A DNA stretch of 60,279 bases from an uncultured Ruminococcus sp. (GTDB lineage Bacteria; Bacillota; Clostridia; Oscillospirales; Acutalibacteraceae): the NCBI GenBank assembly GCA_902761375.1, contig CACWKB010000004.1:1-60279 (forward strand). Reading direction: 5' to 3'. The position numbers and the translations under genes were made by a program. The notes under the pieces were generated by a model. The model made no database searches. It saw only the letters and a program-made list of their open reading frames with translations, and was not told where the DNA came from. Of this stretch, positions 24,928 through 33,298 are shown piece by piece. The first letter of the stretch is position 1. Each line of letters begins with the position of its first letter.

Positions 24928-24991
24928 AACAGTATGGGCGATGCCGTACGGTTTGCGGAAAAGCCTTATAATTGAGCGCACGGGTGAAGCG

Positions 24992-25705
24992 ATGTATAAA
25001 AACTATTTATTTGATCTTGACGGCACGCTGCTGCCGATGAATATGAGGGTGTTTACCGACGCCTATCTGACTGCGTTCTGCGACCGCTTTGTCGGAGCGC
25101 TCGGGATAGACGCGAGGACGCTTGTGCGCGCTCTTTGGACGGGAACGGGCGCGGTGCTTAAAAACGACGGAGAATGCCTGAACGTCGAGGTGTTCTGGCG
25201 CACGATGAGCCGCTGCTGCGGCAAGGATATGCGCGGCTACGCCGACAGCTTCGACGATTTTTACCGCTCCGATTTCGAGGAGATCAGGAGGTTCACGGGC
25301 TTTCAGCCCCGGGCGAATGAGCTGATCGGGCAGATCAAGCAAAGTGGTGCCAAGCTGATAATCGCTACCAACCCCGTGTTCCCCAAGTCGGCGACCTTTG
25401 CGCGTATCCGCTGGGCAGGGCTCGACCCCAACGATTTTGATTACGTGACGGTCTACGACAATTCCTCGGCGTGCAAGCCCAACCTCAATTACTACGACGA
25501 GATCTGCTCGATATGCAGCATCCATCCCGAGGACAGCGTTATGATCGGGAACGACGTGGACGAGGATATGGTAGCCTCGCGCCTCGGCTTCGACACCTTC
25601 CTTGTCACCGACTGCCTGCTCAACCGCAGCGAAAAGGATTACTCGGTCTACAGGAACGGCAGCTTTGACGATATGTGCGACTATATCGAAAGCGTTCTGA
25701 GGTGA
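24992..25705 (+). CDS. HAD-family hydrolase
   Basis: A 237-aa haloacid dehalogenase-like phosphatase. Motif I is FDLDGTLLP at about residues 7-15 with the nucleophile Asp, motif II is LIIATNP at about 119, the motif III Lys is in SSACKPN at about 158, and motif IV is VMIGNDVDEDM at about 182. The large helical cap (about residues 20-100) places it with subclass I. Substrate unknown. The ATG at 24992 starts just before motif I; the longer frame upstream covers the promoter. It ends 5 bp before the galactanase gene. Confidence 0.87.
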   Translation: MYKNYLFDLDGTLLPMNMRVFTDAYLTAFCDRFVGALGIDARTLVRALWTGTGAVLKNDGECLNVEVFWRTMSRCCGKDMRGYADSFDDFYRSDFEEIRRFTGFQPRANELIGQIKQSGAKLIIATNPVFPKSATFARIRWAGLDPNDFDYVTVYDNSSACKPNLNYYDEICSICSIHPEDSVMIGNDVDEDMVASRLGFDTFLVTDCLLNRSEKDYSVYRNGSFDDMCDYIESVLR

Positions 25706-25710
25706 ACATT

Positions 25711-27195
25711 ATGAAAAAGCTTATTTCGGTATTATCGGCGACAGTCCTTTTGATGACTGCCGCCTTTTCGGTTTCGGCGGCGAAGCTTCCGGCGGCGGTC
25801 AGCAGCGGTGTGACCGTCGAGCGCATTGACTTTAATGACCCCGGCTTCCTCCGCGGGATGGACGTGTCCTCGGTGCTCTCTCTCGAAAGGTCGGGCGTGA
25901 GCTTTTGCGGCAGCGACGGGGAAGAGGAGGATATTTTTAAAATTCTCGCCGACAACGGGGTGAACGCGATACGCGTCCGAGTTTGGAACGAGCCCGAGAC
26001 CGCCGACGGCAGAAGCTACGGCGGCGGAGCCTGCGACCTCGCTTCGGCTTGCGAGATCGGCGAAAGGGCGGCGCGGTACGGTCTGAAGCTGCTGGTGGAT
26101 TTCCATTACTCCGACTTCTGGGCGGATCCCGCCAAGCAGAAGGCTCCCAAGGCGTGGGCGGATATGGGCGTTGAGGAAAAATGCTCCGCCGTCGAGACCT
26201 TCACGCTTCAGTCCCTGAACGCGATACGCAGCGCCGGAGGCGACGTTTATATGGTTCAGATCGGAAACGAGACCACCTCCGGGATTGCCGGAGTGAATGA
26301 CTTCTCGGCTATGCCGCGCATTTTCGGTGCGGGCGCTGCGGCGGTGAGGGCGTTCGACCCCGATGTTCTTGTCGCGCTGCACTTTACCGATCCTCAAAAG
26401 ACGGAGACGATGAAGTGGTTCGCGGATTGGCTGGATGAAAACAGCGTCGATTACGACGTTTTCGCCTCCTCCTATTATCCCAACTGGCACGGCTCGCTCG
26501 AAAACCTGACCGAGGTCCTCGGCTATGCCGCGCGGCGCTACGGCAAATATGCAGTGGTCGCCGAGACCTCCTATCCCTATACCCTCGCCGACAGCGACGG
26601 ACATCCGAACACGATCAACGCTTCTACAGGGCTCAGCGGCGATATGCTGTGGGACTTTACGCCTCAGGGTCAGGCGGACGAGCTGAGCGCGGTCATGAGG
26701 GCGGTCAACGCCGTTCCCGACGGCAGGGGCTTGGGTGTGTTCTGGTGGGAGGGCGCGTGGATCACCGTGGGCGACACCACGGGACTCGGCGGCGCGGAGT
26801 ACGACGCCCGGTTAGCTCAAAACCGCCTGCTCTGGGAGCGCTACGGCTCGGGCTGGGCTGCCTCGGCGTGCTGCGAGTACGATCCCGACGACGCGGGGCT
26901 TTGGTACGGCGGCAGCGCGGTCGACAATCAGGCGTTTTTCGATCCCTCGGGAAGGGCGCTGCCCTCGCTTAGCGTGTTCGGCGACGTGCTGACGGGCTCC
27001 TACAGCGGAGAAGCCCTGCGGGGCGACGTAAACGGCGACGGGAGGGTGAACATCGTCGACGCCACCGCGATCCAGCGCATCTGCGCGGGACTTGATCAGC
27101 CCGACAGCAGGGCGTCGATGCTTGCGGATTTTGACGGCAGCGGCGCGATCGACGTCGTTGACGCGACCCGGCTCCAGGTCTGGCTGGTTAGCTGA
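25711..27195 (+). CDS. Secreted GH53 endo-beta-1,4-galactanase with dockerin
   Basis: A 494-aa exported enzyme that cuts beta-1,4-galactan side chains of pectin (type I arabinogalactan). A signal peptide ends near residue 24 (SVSAA). The GH53 barrel spans about 40-390, with RVRVWNEP, the acid/base Glu in QIGNETTSG at about 190, SSYYPNWHG and the nucleophile Glu in VVAETSYPY at about 286. The last about 65 residues are a type I dockerin with two calcium-binding repeats (DVNGDGRVNIVDATAIQ and DFDGSGAIDVVDATRLQ). The dockerin implies assembly onto a cohesin scaffold (cellulosome). ATG 25711 follows GAGGTGA, 5 bp after the HAD gene. Confidence 0.95.
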   Translation: MKKLISVLSATVLLMTAAFSVSAAKLPAAVSSGVTVERIDFNDPGFLRGMDVSSVLSLERSGVSFCGSDGEEEDIFKILADNGVNAIRVRVWNEPETADGRSYGGGACDLASACEIGERAARYGLKLLVDFHYSDFWADPAKQKAPKAWADMGVEEKCSAVETFTLQSLNAIRSAGGDVYMVQIGNETTSGIAGVNDFSAMPRIFGAGAAAVRAFDPDVLVALHFTDPQKTETMKWFADWLDENSVDYDVFASSYYPNWHGSLENLTEVLGYAARRYGKYAVVAETSYPYTLADSDGHPNTINASTGLSGDMLWDFTPQGQADELSAVMRAVNAVPDGRGLGVFWWEGAWITVGDTTGLGGAEYDARLAQNRLLWERYGSGWAASACCEYDPDDAGLWYGGSAVDNQAFFDPSGRALPSLSVFGDVLTGSYSGEALRGDVNGDGRVNIVDATAIQRICAGLDQPDSRASMLADFDGSGAIDVVDATRLQVWLVS

Positions 27196-27238
27196 GATCA
27201 GGCAAAAAAATATCATAACGGCAATGGATTTTCCTGCT

Positions 27239-27284
27239 CGGAGACGGTTTGAGCTTTTTGCGGCAAACCGTCTCCGACTTTTTT
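27239..27284 (+). terminator. Terminator of the galactanase gene
   Basis: CGGAGACGGTTTG (27239-27251) pairs perfectly with CAAACCGTCTCCG (27264-27276), followed by AC and TTTTTT. Confidence 0.92.
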
Positions 27285-27365
27285 GACATATTTCCATAAA
27301 TTCTGTCAATATGTATAAAAAATCTTTTGATAATTCAACATATCCTACAATATTGCTAATTCACA

Positions 27366-27394
27366 GTTGACACGATTATTCGTATTTGGTATAA
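27366..27394 (+). promoter_or_regulatory. Consensus promoter of the VWA/tubulin-like/GTPase operon
   Basis: TTGACA (27366-27371), 17-bp spacer, TATAAT (27389-27394), a perfect sigma-A consensus. The leader to the VWA gene is about 115 nt. No other comparably strong promoter is seen before the terminator at 43368. Confidence 0.9.
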
Positions 27395-27516
27395 TTTTAT
27401 AAGGCATCCTATGGTCTTTTTTAACAACTATTTCTGAATATTTGATGTGGTTAAGAGCTTAGCGATGCCTGTCGGAATGCGATAAAAATTATATCTGATT
27501 ATGAGGTGTTTAACTT

Positions 27517-29556
27517 ATGAGGAAAAGCATCAGGATATTTTCCGTTTTGTTAGCGCTGATCATGCTGCTGTCGACCGCAGTCGGGGTCGTCTCGGCGGCA
27601 AACGATCAAAAACGGACCTCTAACCGCTTCAACGTTGTGTTTGTAATAGACGCCAGCGGCTCGATGGAGGACACCGACCCCCAAAAGCTTCGCTTTGACG
27701 CGACGACCCTGTTCCTCTCGCTGCTCGCCAACAGCGGCAACCGCGTGGGCAGCGTCGTTTTTGCGACCGGAGTCAAGCAGGTAACCGACCTGCGCGATAT
27801 CAACGGCGTTGACGACAAGCTGTTCATAGAGGGCGAGATCGAGAAATGTCCCGCAGAGGGCTGGACGGCGATCGGCGACGCGTTAAAGACCGCGACCGAT
27901 ATGCTCGAAAAGCAGGGCAATCCCGACAACAAGTCGGTAATCATCCTGCTCAGCGACGGCTACTCCGAGCTCGGCAGCGACGACGCGCTCAAAAAGTGCA
28001 ACGACAATAAGGCTGAGGCGATCCAGGACGCCAGAGACAGAGGCGTTGCGATATATTCCGTCGGTCTGAATGTAAACAACGTCAACGGAGACAAGGGAAT
28101 CAAGGAGCTCAAGCAGATCTCCGGACCCACCGGCGGCGAGTGCGAGGAGGTAAACAAGCCCGAGGATCTCAAAAAAATCTTCCAGCTTTTCTACACGCTT
28201 ATCTACGGCTCCGCTCCGGTGCCTATCGGCGAATATGAGGTTCCCTCAGACGGCAACATCGAAAAAACCTTCCTCGTTCCCAGCGCCGGAGTCGAGGAGG
28301 TCAACATCATTATTTCCTCTAAGAGCAAGATATCCGACATGACCCTTGAAATGCCCGACGGCACCGTTTGGGATGTCAACAAGGTCAAGGGCATGACTGT
28401 TTCCACCAACTCCTTCGCCATCACCAAGCTCGTCGACCCGATGGGCGGCGAATGGACGCTCAGAGCCAAGGGAACCCCGAACGACAAGGTGAAGATCGAG
28501 ATGATCTTCAACGATAACCTTTCGGTCGAGACCGAATGCGACACCGCTCAGGCAAAGGCGGGCTCCAAGCTCCCCGTTTTCGGCTATCTGCTCGAAAACA
28601 ATCAGCGCGCGACAGACGGCTACGCCGATTACCACGCCACCCTGCACGTGACGTTCAACAAATCGGCGGACGAAAAGCCCCGCAACCTCGAGTTCGACAT
28701 GGACCCGCAGAGCTCCTCGTATTACTATGAGCTCCCGATCGACGAGATCGGTCACTATGAGCTTTATATGTCGCTGACCGGAAACGGCACGAACAAGGAT
28801 ACCTCCGACAATATGATAAGATTTGATGTCGGCAACACCTCTCCCGCGATCGGCGACGGCGACAAAAGGCTCAAGGACGGAAGGATCGAGGAGACCATCT
28901 GGTTCATCCCCTTCCTCACCAAGACCCATGAGATACCCGTCGGCGGAATCATTACCGACCCCGAGGACGGCGACGACCTCACATATTCCGTTTCCTCCTC
29001 CAGCTTCAACGATACCACCTATGAGATCGACAGCAATGAGAAAGTGCTGATAATCAAGGACTTCCTCGATCTCTCCAAGGGCAGCGTCACCATCCGCGCC
29101 ACCGACGCCATGGGCGCCTACGCCGAGTTCGACGTGTTGGTTACCATCGTCAATGTCGGCGTCATCGCGATCATCGTGATCGTCGCGGCGGCGGTCATCG
29201 TGGCGGGCATCATCGTCCTGCTGATATACCTGCTGAGCAGAAAGAAATTCATGGGAACCATCACGGTCAGAAACCTCGAGACAAACGCCGTGATGACCCA
29301 GCAGAAGAACAGGGGACACATCAACCTCACCGCCTTCCAGATCGGACACACCGGCTTCCACAAGAAGGCGTGCTTCCAGGCGACGGGCAAGAGCTGGATC
29401 GAGTTCAGGTCGCCCACGCCCGTGCTGAGCTCGTCGAGCGTTTCCAAGGAGAAGAAGATCAAGATCCTCAACCGCAGCGAGATCGAGATCTATTCCGACG
29501 ATTCGCGCACGCGCGGCATAGCGGTGACCTTTGAAAGCTATCTCGGCGGCTATTGA
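27517..29556 (+). CDS. Membrane-anchored von Willebrand factor A domain protein
   Basis: A 679-aa protein and first gene of the nine-gene operon. A signal peptide (about residues 1-28) precedes a VWA domain at about 38-235 with an intact metal site: VIDASGSMED (DxSxS), the Thr region GDALKTATD and the Asp in LLSDGYSE. Beta-rich extracytoplasmic domains follow, including a cadherin-like LTYSVSSSS/VTIRATD segment before one transmembrane helix at about 545-572. The last about 105 residues are cytoplasmic and beta-rich (ITVRNLETNAV ... SEIEIYSD), FHA-like in feel but not diagnosable. It probably binds a ligand outside through metal and passes a signal inside to the operon's cytoplasmic GTPases (inference). 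Confidence 0.88.
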   Translation: MRKSIRIFSVLLALIMLLSTAVGVVSAANDQKRTSNRFNVVFVIDASGSMEDTDPQKLRFDATTLFLSLLANSGNRVGSVVFATGVKQVTDLRDINGVDDKLFIEGEIEKCPAEGWTAIGDALKTATDMLEKQGNPDNKSVIILLSDGYSELGSDDALKKCNDNKAEAIQDARDRGVAIYSVGLNVNNVNGDKGIKELKQISGPTGGECEEVNKPEDLKKIFQLFYTLIYGSAPVPIGEYEVPSDGNIEKTFLVPSAGVEEVNIIISSKSKISDMTLEMPDGTVWDVNKVKGMTVSTNSFAITKLVDPMGGEWTLRAKGTPNDKVKIEMIFNDNLSVETECDTAQAKAGSKLPVFGYLLENNQRATDGYADYHATLHVTFNKSADEKPRNLEFDMDPQSSSYYYELPIDEIGHYELYMSLTGNGTNKDTSDNMIRFDVGNTSPAIGDGDKRLKDGRIEETIWFIPFLTKTHEIPVGGIITDPEDGDDLTYSVSSSSFNDTTYEIDSNEKVLIIKDFLDLSKGSVTIRATDAMGAYAEFDVLVTIVNVGVIAIIVIVAAAVIVAGIIVLLIYLLSRKKFMGTITVRNLETNAVMTQQKNRGHINLTAFQIGHTGFHKKACFQATGKSWIEFRSPTPVLSSSSVSKEKKIKILNRSEIEIYSDDSRTRGIAVTFESYLGGY

Positions 29557-29571
29557 TAACAGAAAATCGTA

Positions 29572-29602
29572 AGCCGGCGGAGTACGTCAGGGTCCGCCGG
29601 CT
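29572..29602 (+). other. Intra-operon hairpin after the VWA gene
   Basis: AGCCGGCGGA (29572-29581) pairs with TCCGCCGGCT (29593-29602), a perfect 10-bp stem without a U-tract. A second hairpin, GTCCCTT/AAGGGAC, lies at 29643-29659. They may adjust mRNA stability or partial read-through between operon genes. Confidence 0.5.
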
Positions 29603-29723
29603 GCGCATAAAGCGAAAATAAGTCCTTCGCAGCTTTCGGGCAGTCCCTTCCTAAGGGACGTCAAGACCGAAACGGCGCGGGCAGAGCATATAACAGAGTA
29701 AAAAATTCCGAGGAGTGTTATTT

Positions 29724-32700
29724 ATGATTTACAAAAACCTATCCATCGCTGCCGGCGGCGGAATCATCGCCCACAATCAGCAGGCTGAGCAGGAGGAGTG
29801 CGCAAACGTATTCATCGGTCTCGGCGGCACCGGCATAAGCTGCCTCAAGGAGGTCAAAAAGCAGGTGTTCAACCGCCTGCAGCCCGACGATCCCACTTCC
29901 GAGATCCCCGAGTACAAGCACATCCAGTTCCTCGCCGTAGACACCGACAGCAGCTCGCTGGGCGACGACTATACCATCAGTACCCTCGATACCGTTACCG
30001 AGTTTGTCGATATGAGCTGCCGCGACATCCGCGGAGTCCTCAGCAACCCCAGAGTGCTCAGACAGAACCCCTCGCTGCAGTGGTTCGGCGAGAACATCAC
30101 TATCCAGAACGCCGAGGCGGGCGCCGGCGGCGTAAGGCAGATCGGCAGACTGCTCACCATCCAGAACTGCGACAACCTCGTAGCCAAGCTCAAGGACAAG
30201 ATCAACAACGCCAGAAGAGGTCTTGAGGGCAAGCCCATCAACATCCATATCTTCACCGGTATGGGCGGCGGCACCGGCTCCGGCAGCTTCCTCGATGTCT
30301 GCTATATCCTGCAGCACGTTCTCGACCAGCTTTCCATCGCCGGTCAGGCTCAGACCTGCGGCTACTTCTTCCTGCCCGACGTCAACCTCGCAAAGGTGAG
30401 CATCCCCGTTGTGCAGCAGTATATCGAGATCAACGGCTTTGCCGCCATGAAAGAGCTCGACTACTGCATGAACCTCCACGACAACGGAGGCGAGTGGAAC
30501 CAGACCTACAACGGCTTTTCCGTAAAGACCAAGGAGCCTCCCGTGAAGCTGGCTCACCTCATCACCGCCAAGAACGAGAACGGAGATATCCTCGTCAACG
30601 GCTACAACTACGCCATGAACGTCGTGGTCGACTACGTCATGGAATTCATGACCAAGCAGCTTGTTGAGCAGGGAACCGAACAGGAATTCGGTCTGCAGTC
30701 GCATATCTCTAACTTCGAGAAGATCGTTGAAGGTCTCAGAAAGAGAAGAGGCGCGCGCTATTACTACTGCGTGCTCGGCGCTTCCAACGCCTATATGCCC
30801 TACAAGGACATCAACACCTACCTTGCCGCGCGTATTTTTGAGTCGATAAACTCCCTCGCGCGCACCAACCACGATATCGACGCGTTTACAAACGACAACG
30901 GTCTCACATATCAGAACCTCCTCAACCAAATCAGACGCGGCGTTCCCTCTATCCCTATCTATGAGGTAGACGCGAAAATGCTCATCGAGCAGACCGTCGG
31001 TCTCGGCCCGGACGGCATTCCTCAGGTGCTCTCTCAGATGAGAGACGCGATCCCGAAGGTCGACGGCACCCTGACCAACAACCGCGAGAGCCAGATCAAG
31101 AGCGTCATCGCCTTCCTCAGACAGAAGCTCACCGAGATGGCTACCATGGCGGACAAGGGTCCGTTCTACGCCGCGCTCATCCTCAAAAACACCGACGTCA
31201 ACGACCGTGACCTCGGAACTATTGTCGAAGGCTATATCCGCCAGAACAACGACAACCTGTCGCTTGCCCGCGCCGACCTCGACAGAAGAGATCAGGATAT
31301 CGCCAACACCCTGCGCGCCCTCCAGAACGGCGGTATGGGCAAGAACAAGAAGGCGAAGGACTACGTCGCCGCCGTTCACGCCTATTACACCCAGCTCGCC
31401 AAGATCTCGCTGTTCAGAGAGATGGGCAACTTCCTCGCTGAGTTCAAGCCCCAGATCAACCAGCTCTACAACGAGATGTTCCAGCCGCTCAACGAGATGC
31501 TCTACAACGTAGCCGAGACCTTCCGTCAGAACTACGTCGATCTTTCCGACAGCGTTAAGAACGACGACGATTACGCGATCAAGATCGTCGGTCTCGACGA
31601 CGACAGCCTCAAGGAGAGCCTCGACGAAGCCGTCGACAGACTCGACACCAGACAGATCGTCATGGACTTCATCGCCCATATGATCAGAAAATCCAAGGAC
31701 TGGATCGGCAAGAGCAGCGACAGCAAGATCTCCGCAACGGTTTCGGAGTTCTTTGTAAACCAGCTCAAGGACTTCACCAGCAGAAGCATCGACTTCTATC
31801 TGCAGACCAAGTTCAACACCGGCTCGCAGGCTGAGCTTGCCAACGCCATCAACCGCAACATCATGAACCGCCTCAAGTCCAAGGCAAAGCCTCTGTTCTG
31901 GGCGGACACCAGCGATGGCGGAATCGATCAGGACAGCAAGATGGGCTACTGCTCCATCCCCAATACCAGCGAGGCCATCGCTGCCGCCGCCGACGAGCTC
32001 AACCGCGCCGATTCGGCTATCAAGAAGAGAAAATCCATCATGCCCGACAGGATCTCGCTGCTCATTTTCTACTGCGGCGTTCCCATGTTCCAGTTCAAGG
32101 GCTCGTTCAACTACAAGCCCAAGTACAGCGCCAGCACCTACAAGGGCGTCCACCTCTATGAGGGTACCGCTCAGGATCCCAGAGACTTCGGCGAGCTCCA
32201 CGACATCGTGCCTCTCAGCCTGCTCAAGCCCGACGAGATCACCGAGAAGGTCGCCAATTTCATCGCCGACTACAAGAAGGCATGCGACAAAAAGATCATC
32301 CTCAAAAAAGAGGTCGGCAACACCGGCGATCAGGTCGAATACTATATCCAGCTCATCGACAGGGAAGACCTCGATAACAAGATCGCAAAGCTCGACAAGT
32401 ACCTCAACGACGGCAATCCCGAGCGCATGAAGAAGTTCCGCGAGAATCCCGCCAACGTCACCGTCACCTTCAACGGCTCGATCGCCCTGCCCAACACCGG
32501 CGCGCCCGGCTACAAGGACGACGTCATCAAGGATCACGTCTTTGCCTCCAATTTCCTCAAAAAGGCTATGCTCGACCAGCTCGAGCTGATCAAAGCTCTT
32601 GACGATAAGGTCGCCGCAGTCGACAAGATCATCAACGAGGGCAGCCAGAAGGATAAGGATATGCGCGATTTCTCCAACGCGATCTGCACAGGCGCGGTAT

Positions 32701-33068
32701 TCATGGAGAATAAGTTCACCTTCAAGTACATCAAGGACGACGACGGCTTCATCGACGAGTTCGATCTGTCCACGATCGACACTCAGCCCTTCGGCGAGTC
32801 GATCCCGCTCTACAGCGCCTTTGTCGAGTTCACCAAGCTCGACGACGAGGACAAGGCGGAGCTTGCCAAGATCGCCCGCGAGCGCCAGCTCAACGACGAG
32901 GACACCTGCCTTGATTACACCAAAAAGATCAAGGAATACCTCGAGAAGAGAGCCGATCTCATCAAGGATGTGGCGACCGATTCCTACAGAACCGAAAGAA
33001 AGGAAATCCATGTCTTTGTGGATTCGCTGCAGAAATTCGTAAGGAATTTCGAGAGGAAATTACTGTAA
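29724..33068 (+). CDS. Tubulin/FtsZ-like protein (Tubulin_2 type)
   Basis: A 1,114-aa protein whose first about 350 residues carry the tubulin/FtsZ nucleotide site: FIGLGGTGISCLKE at about residues 31-44, FLAVDTDSSS at about 70, and the tubulin signature GMGGGTGSGSF at about 178-188. This matches the large bacterial tubulin-like (PF13809-type) proteins, far from FtsZ and TubZ in length. The remaining about 750 residues are mostly helical, with charged stretches, and match nothing I know. It would bind and perhaps hydrolyse GTP; whether it forms filaments is unknown. ATG 29724 has GAGGAG 8 nt upstream. There is no membrane segment. Confidence 0.88.
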   Translation: MIYKNLSIAAGGGIIAHNQQAEQEECANVFIGLGGTGISCLKEVKKQVFNRLQPDDPTSEIPEYKHIQFLAVDTDSSSLGDDYTISTLDTVTEFVDMSCRDIRGVLSNPRVLRQNPSLQWFGENITIQNAEAGAGGVRQIGRLLTIQNCDNLVAKLKDKINNARRGLEGKPINIHIFTGMGGGTGSGSFLDVCYILQHVLDQLSIAGQAQTCGYFFLPDVNLAKVSIPVVQQYIEINGFAAMKELDYCMNLHDNGGEWNQTYNGFSVKTKEPPVKLAHLITAKNENGDILVNGYNYAMNVVVDYVMEFMTKQLVEQGTEQEFGLQSHISNFEKIVEGLRKRRGARYYYCVLGASNAYMPYKDINTYLAARIFESINSLARTNHDIDAFTNDNGLTYQNLLNQIRRGVPSIPIYEVDAKMLIEQTVGLGPDGIPQVLSQMRDAIPKVDGTLTNNRESQIKSVIAFLRQKLTEMATMADKGPFYAALILKNTDVNDRDLGTIVEGYIRQNNDNLSLARADLDRRDQDIANTLRALQNGGMGKNKKAKDYVAAVHAYYTQLAKISLFREMGNFLAEFKPQINQLYNEMFQPLNEMLYNVAETFRQNYVDLSDSVKNDDDYAIKIVGLDDDSLKESLDEAVDRLDTRQIVMDFIAHMIRKSKDWIGKSSDSKISATVSEFFVNQLKDFTSRSIDFYLQTKFNTGSQAELANAINRNIMNRLKSKAKPLFWADTSDGGIDQDSKMGYCSIPNTSEAIAAAADELNRADSAIKKRKSIMPDRISLLIFYCGVPMFQFKGSFNYKPKYSASTYKGVHLYEGTAQDPRDFGELHDIVPLSLLKPDEITEKVANFIADYKKACDKKIILKKEVGNTGDQVEYYIQLIDREDLDNKIAKLDKYLNDGNPERMKKFRENPANVTVTFNGSIALPNTGAPGYKDDVIKDHVFASNFLKKAMLDQLELIKALDDKVAAVDKIINEGSQKDKDMRDFSNAICTGAVFMENKFTFKYIKDDDGFIDEFDLSTIDTQPFGESIPLYSAFVEFTKLDDEDKAELAKIARERQLNDEDTCLDYTKKIKEYLEKRADLIKDVATDSYRTERKEIHVFVDSLQKFVRNFERKLL

Positions 33069-33082
33069 TAGCATTTATTCAG

Positions 33083-33115
33083 AGCTCCAAATACCCGTAT
33101 TGGGTATTTGGAGCT
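33083..33115 (+). other. Long perfect hairpin after the tubulin-like gene
   Basis: AGCTCCAAATACCC (33083-33096) and GGGTATTTGGAGCT (33102-33115) form a 14-bp perfect stem with a 5-nt loop. No U-run follows, so it is not a standard terminator; the rest of this 230-bp gap (33116-33298) shows no promoter I can support. Confidence 0.6.
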
Positions 33116-33298
33116 TCGGAAATAAAGGTAATACTGTTCATTTGTCAAGGGAGCCGATCGGGTACCGGTATTCGCAGAGGCGATTTGTCATCCGCCGCGA
33201 AAACGCCGACGCCCGATCAAAGCGCTTTTGATGATAATTAAAATCAGACAATCCGCAGAGTCCGATAATGCGGCATTGATAAAAAAGAAGGTTAGACT

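Noticed and set aside
29572-29602. Rho-independent terminator after the VWA gene
   Set aside because: The 10-bp stem is followed by GCGCATAAAG with no U-run, so it does not meet the usual form.
29739-33011. 1,090-aa minus-strand open frame opposite the tubulin-like gene
   Set aside because: Long antisense frames arise from biased codon use; the plus-strand protein has clear GTP motifs, and the antisense product is a hydrophobic/acidic shadow with no domain.
33083-33115. Rho-independent terminator after the tubulin-like gene
   Set aside because: The 14-bp stem is followed by TCGGAAATAAAGG, again without a U-run, and no promoter is visible before the next gene.
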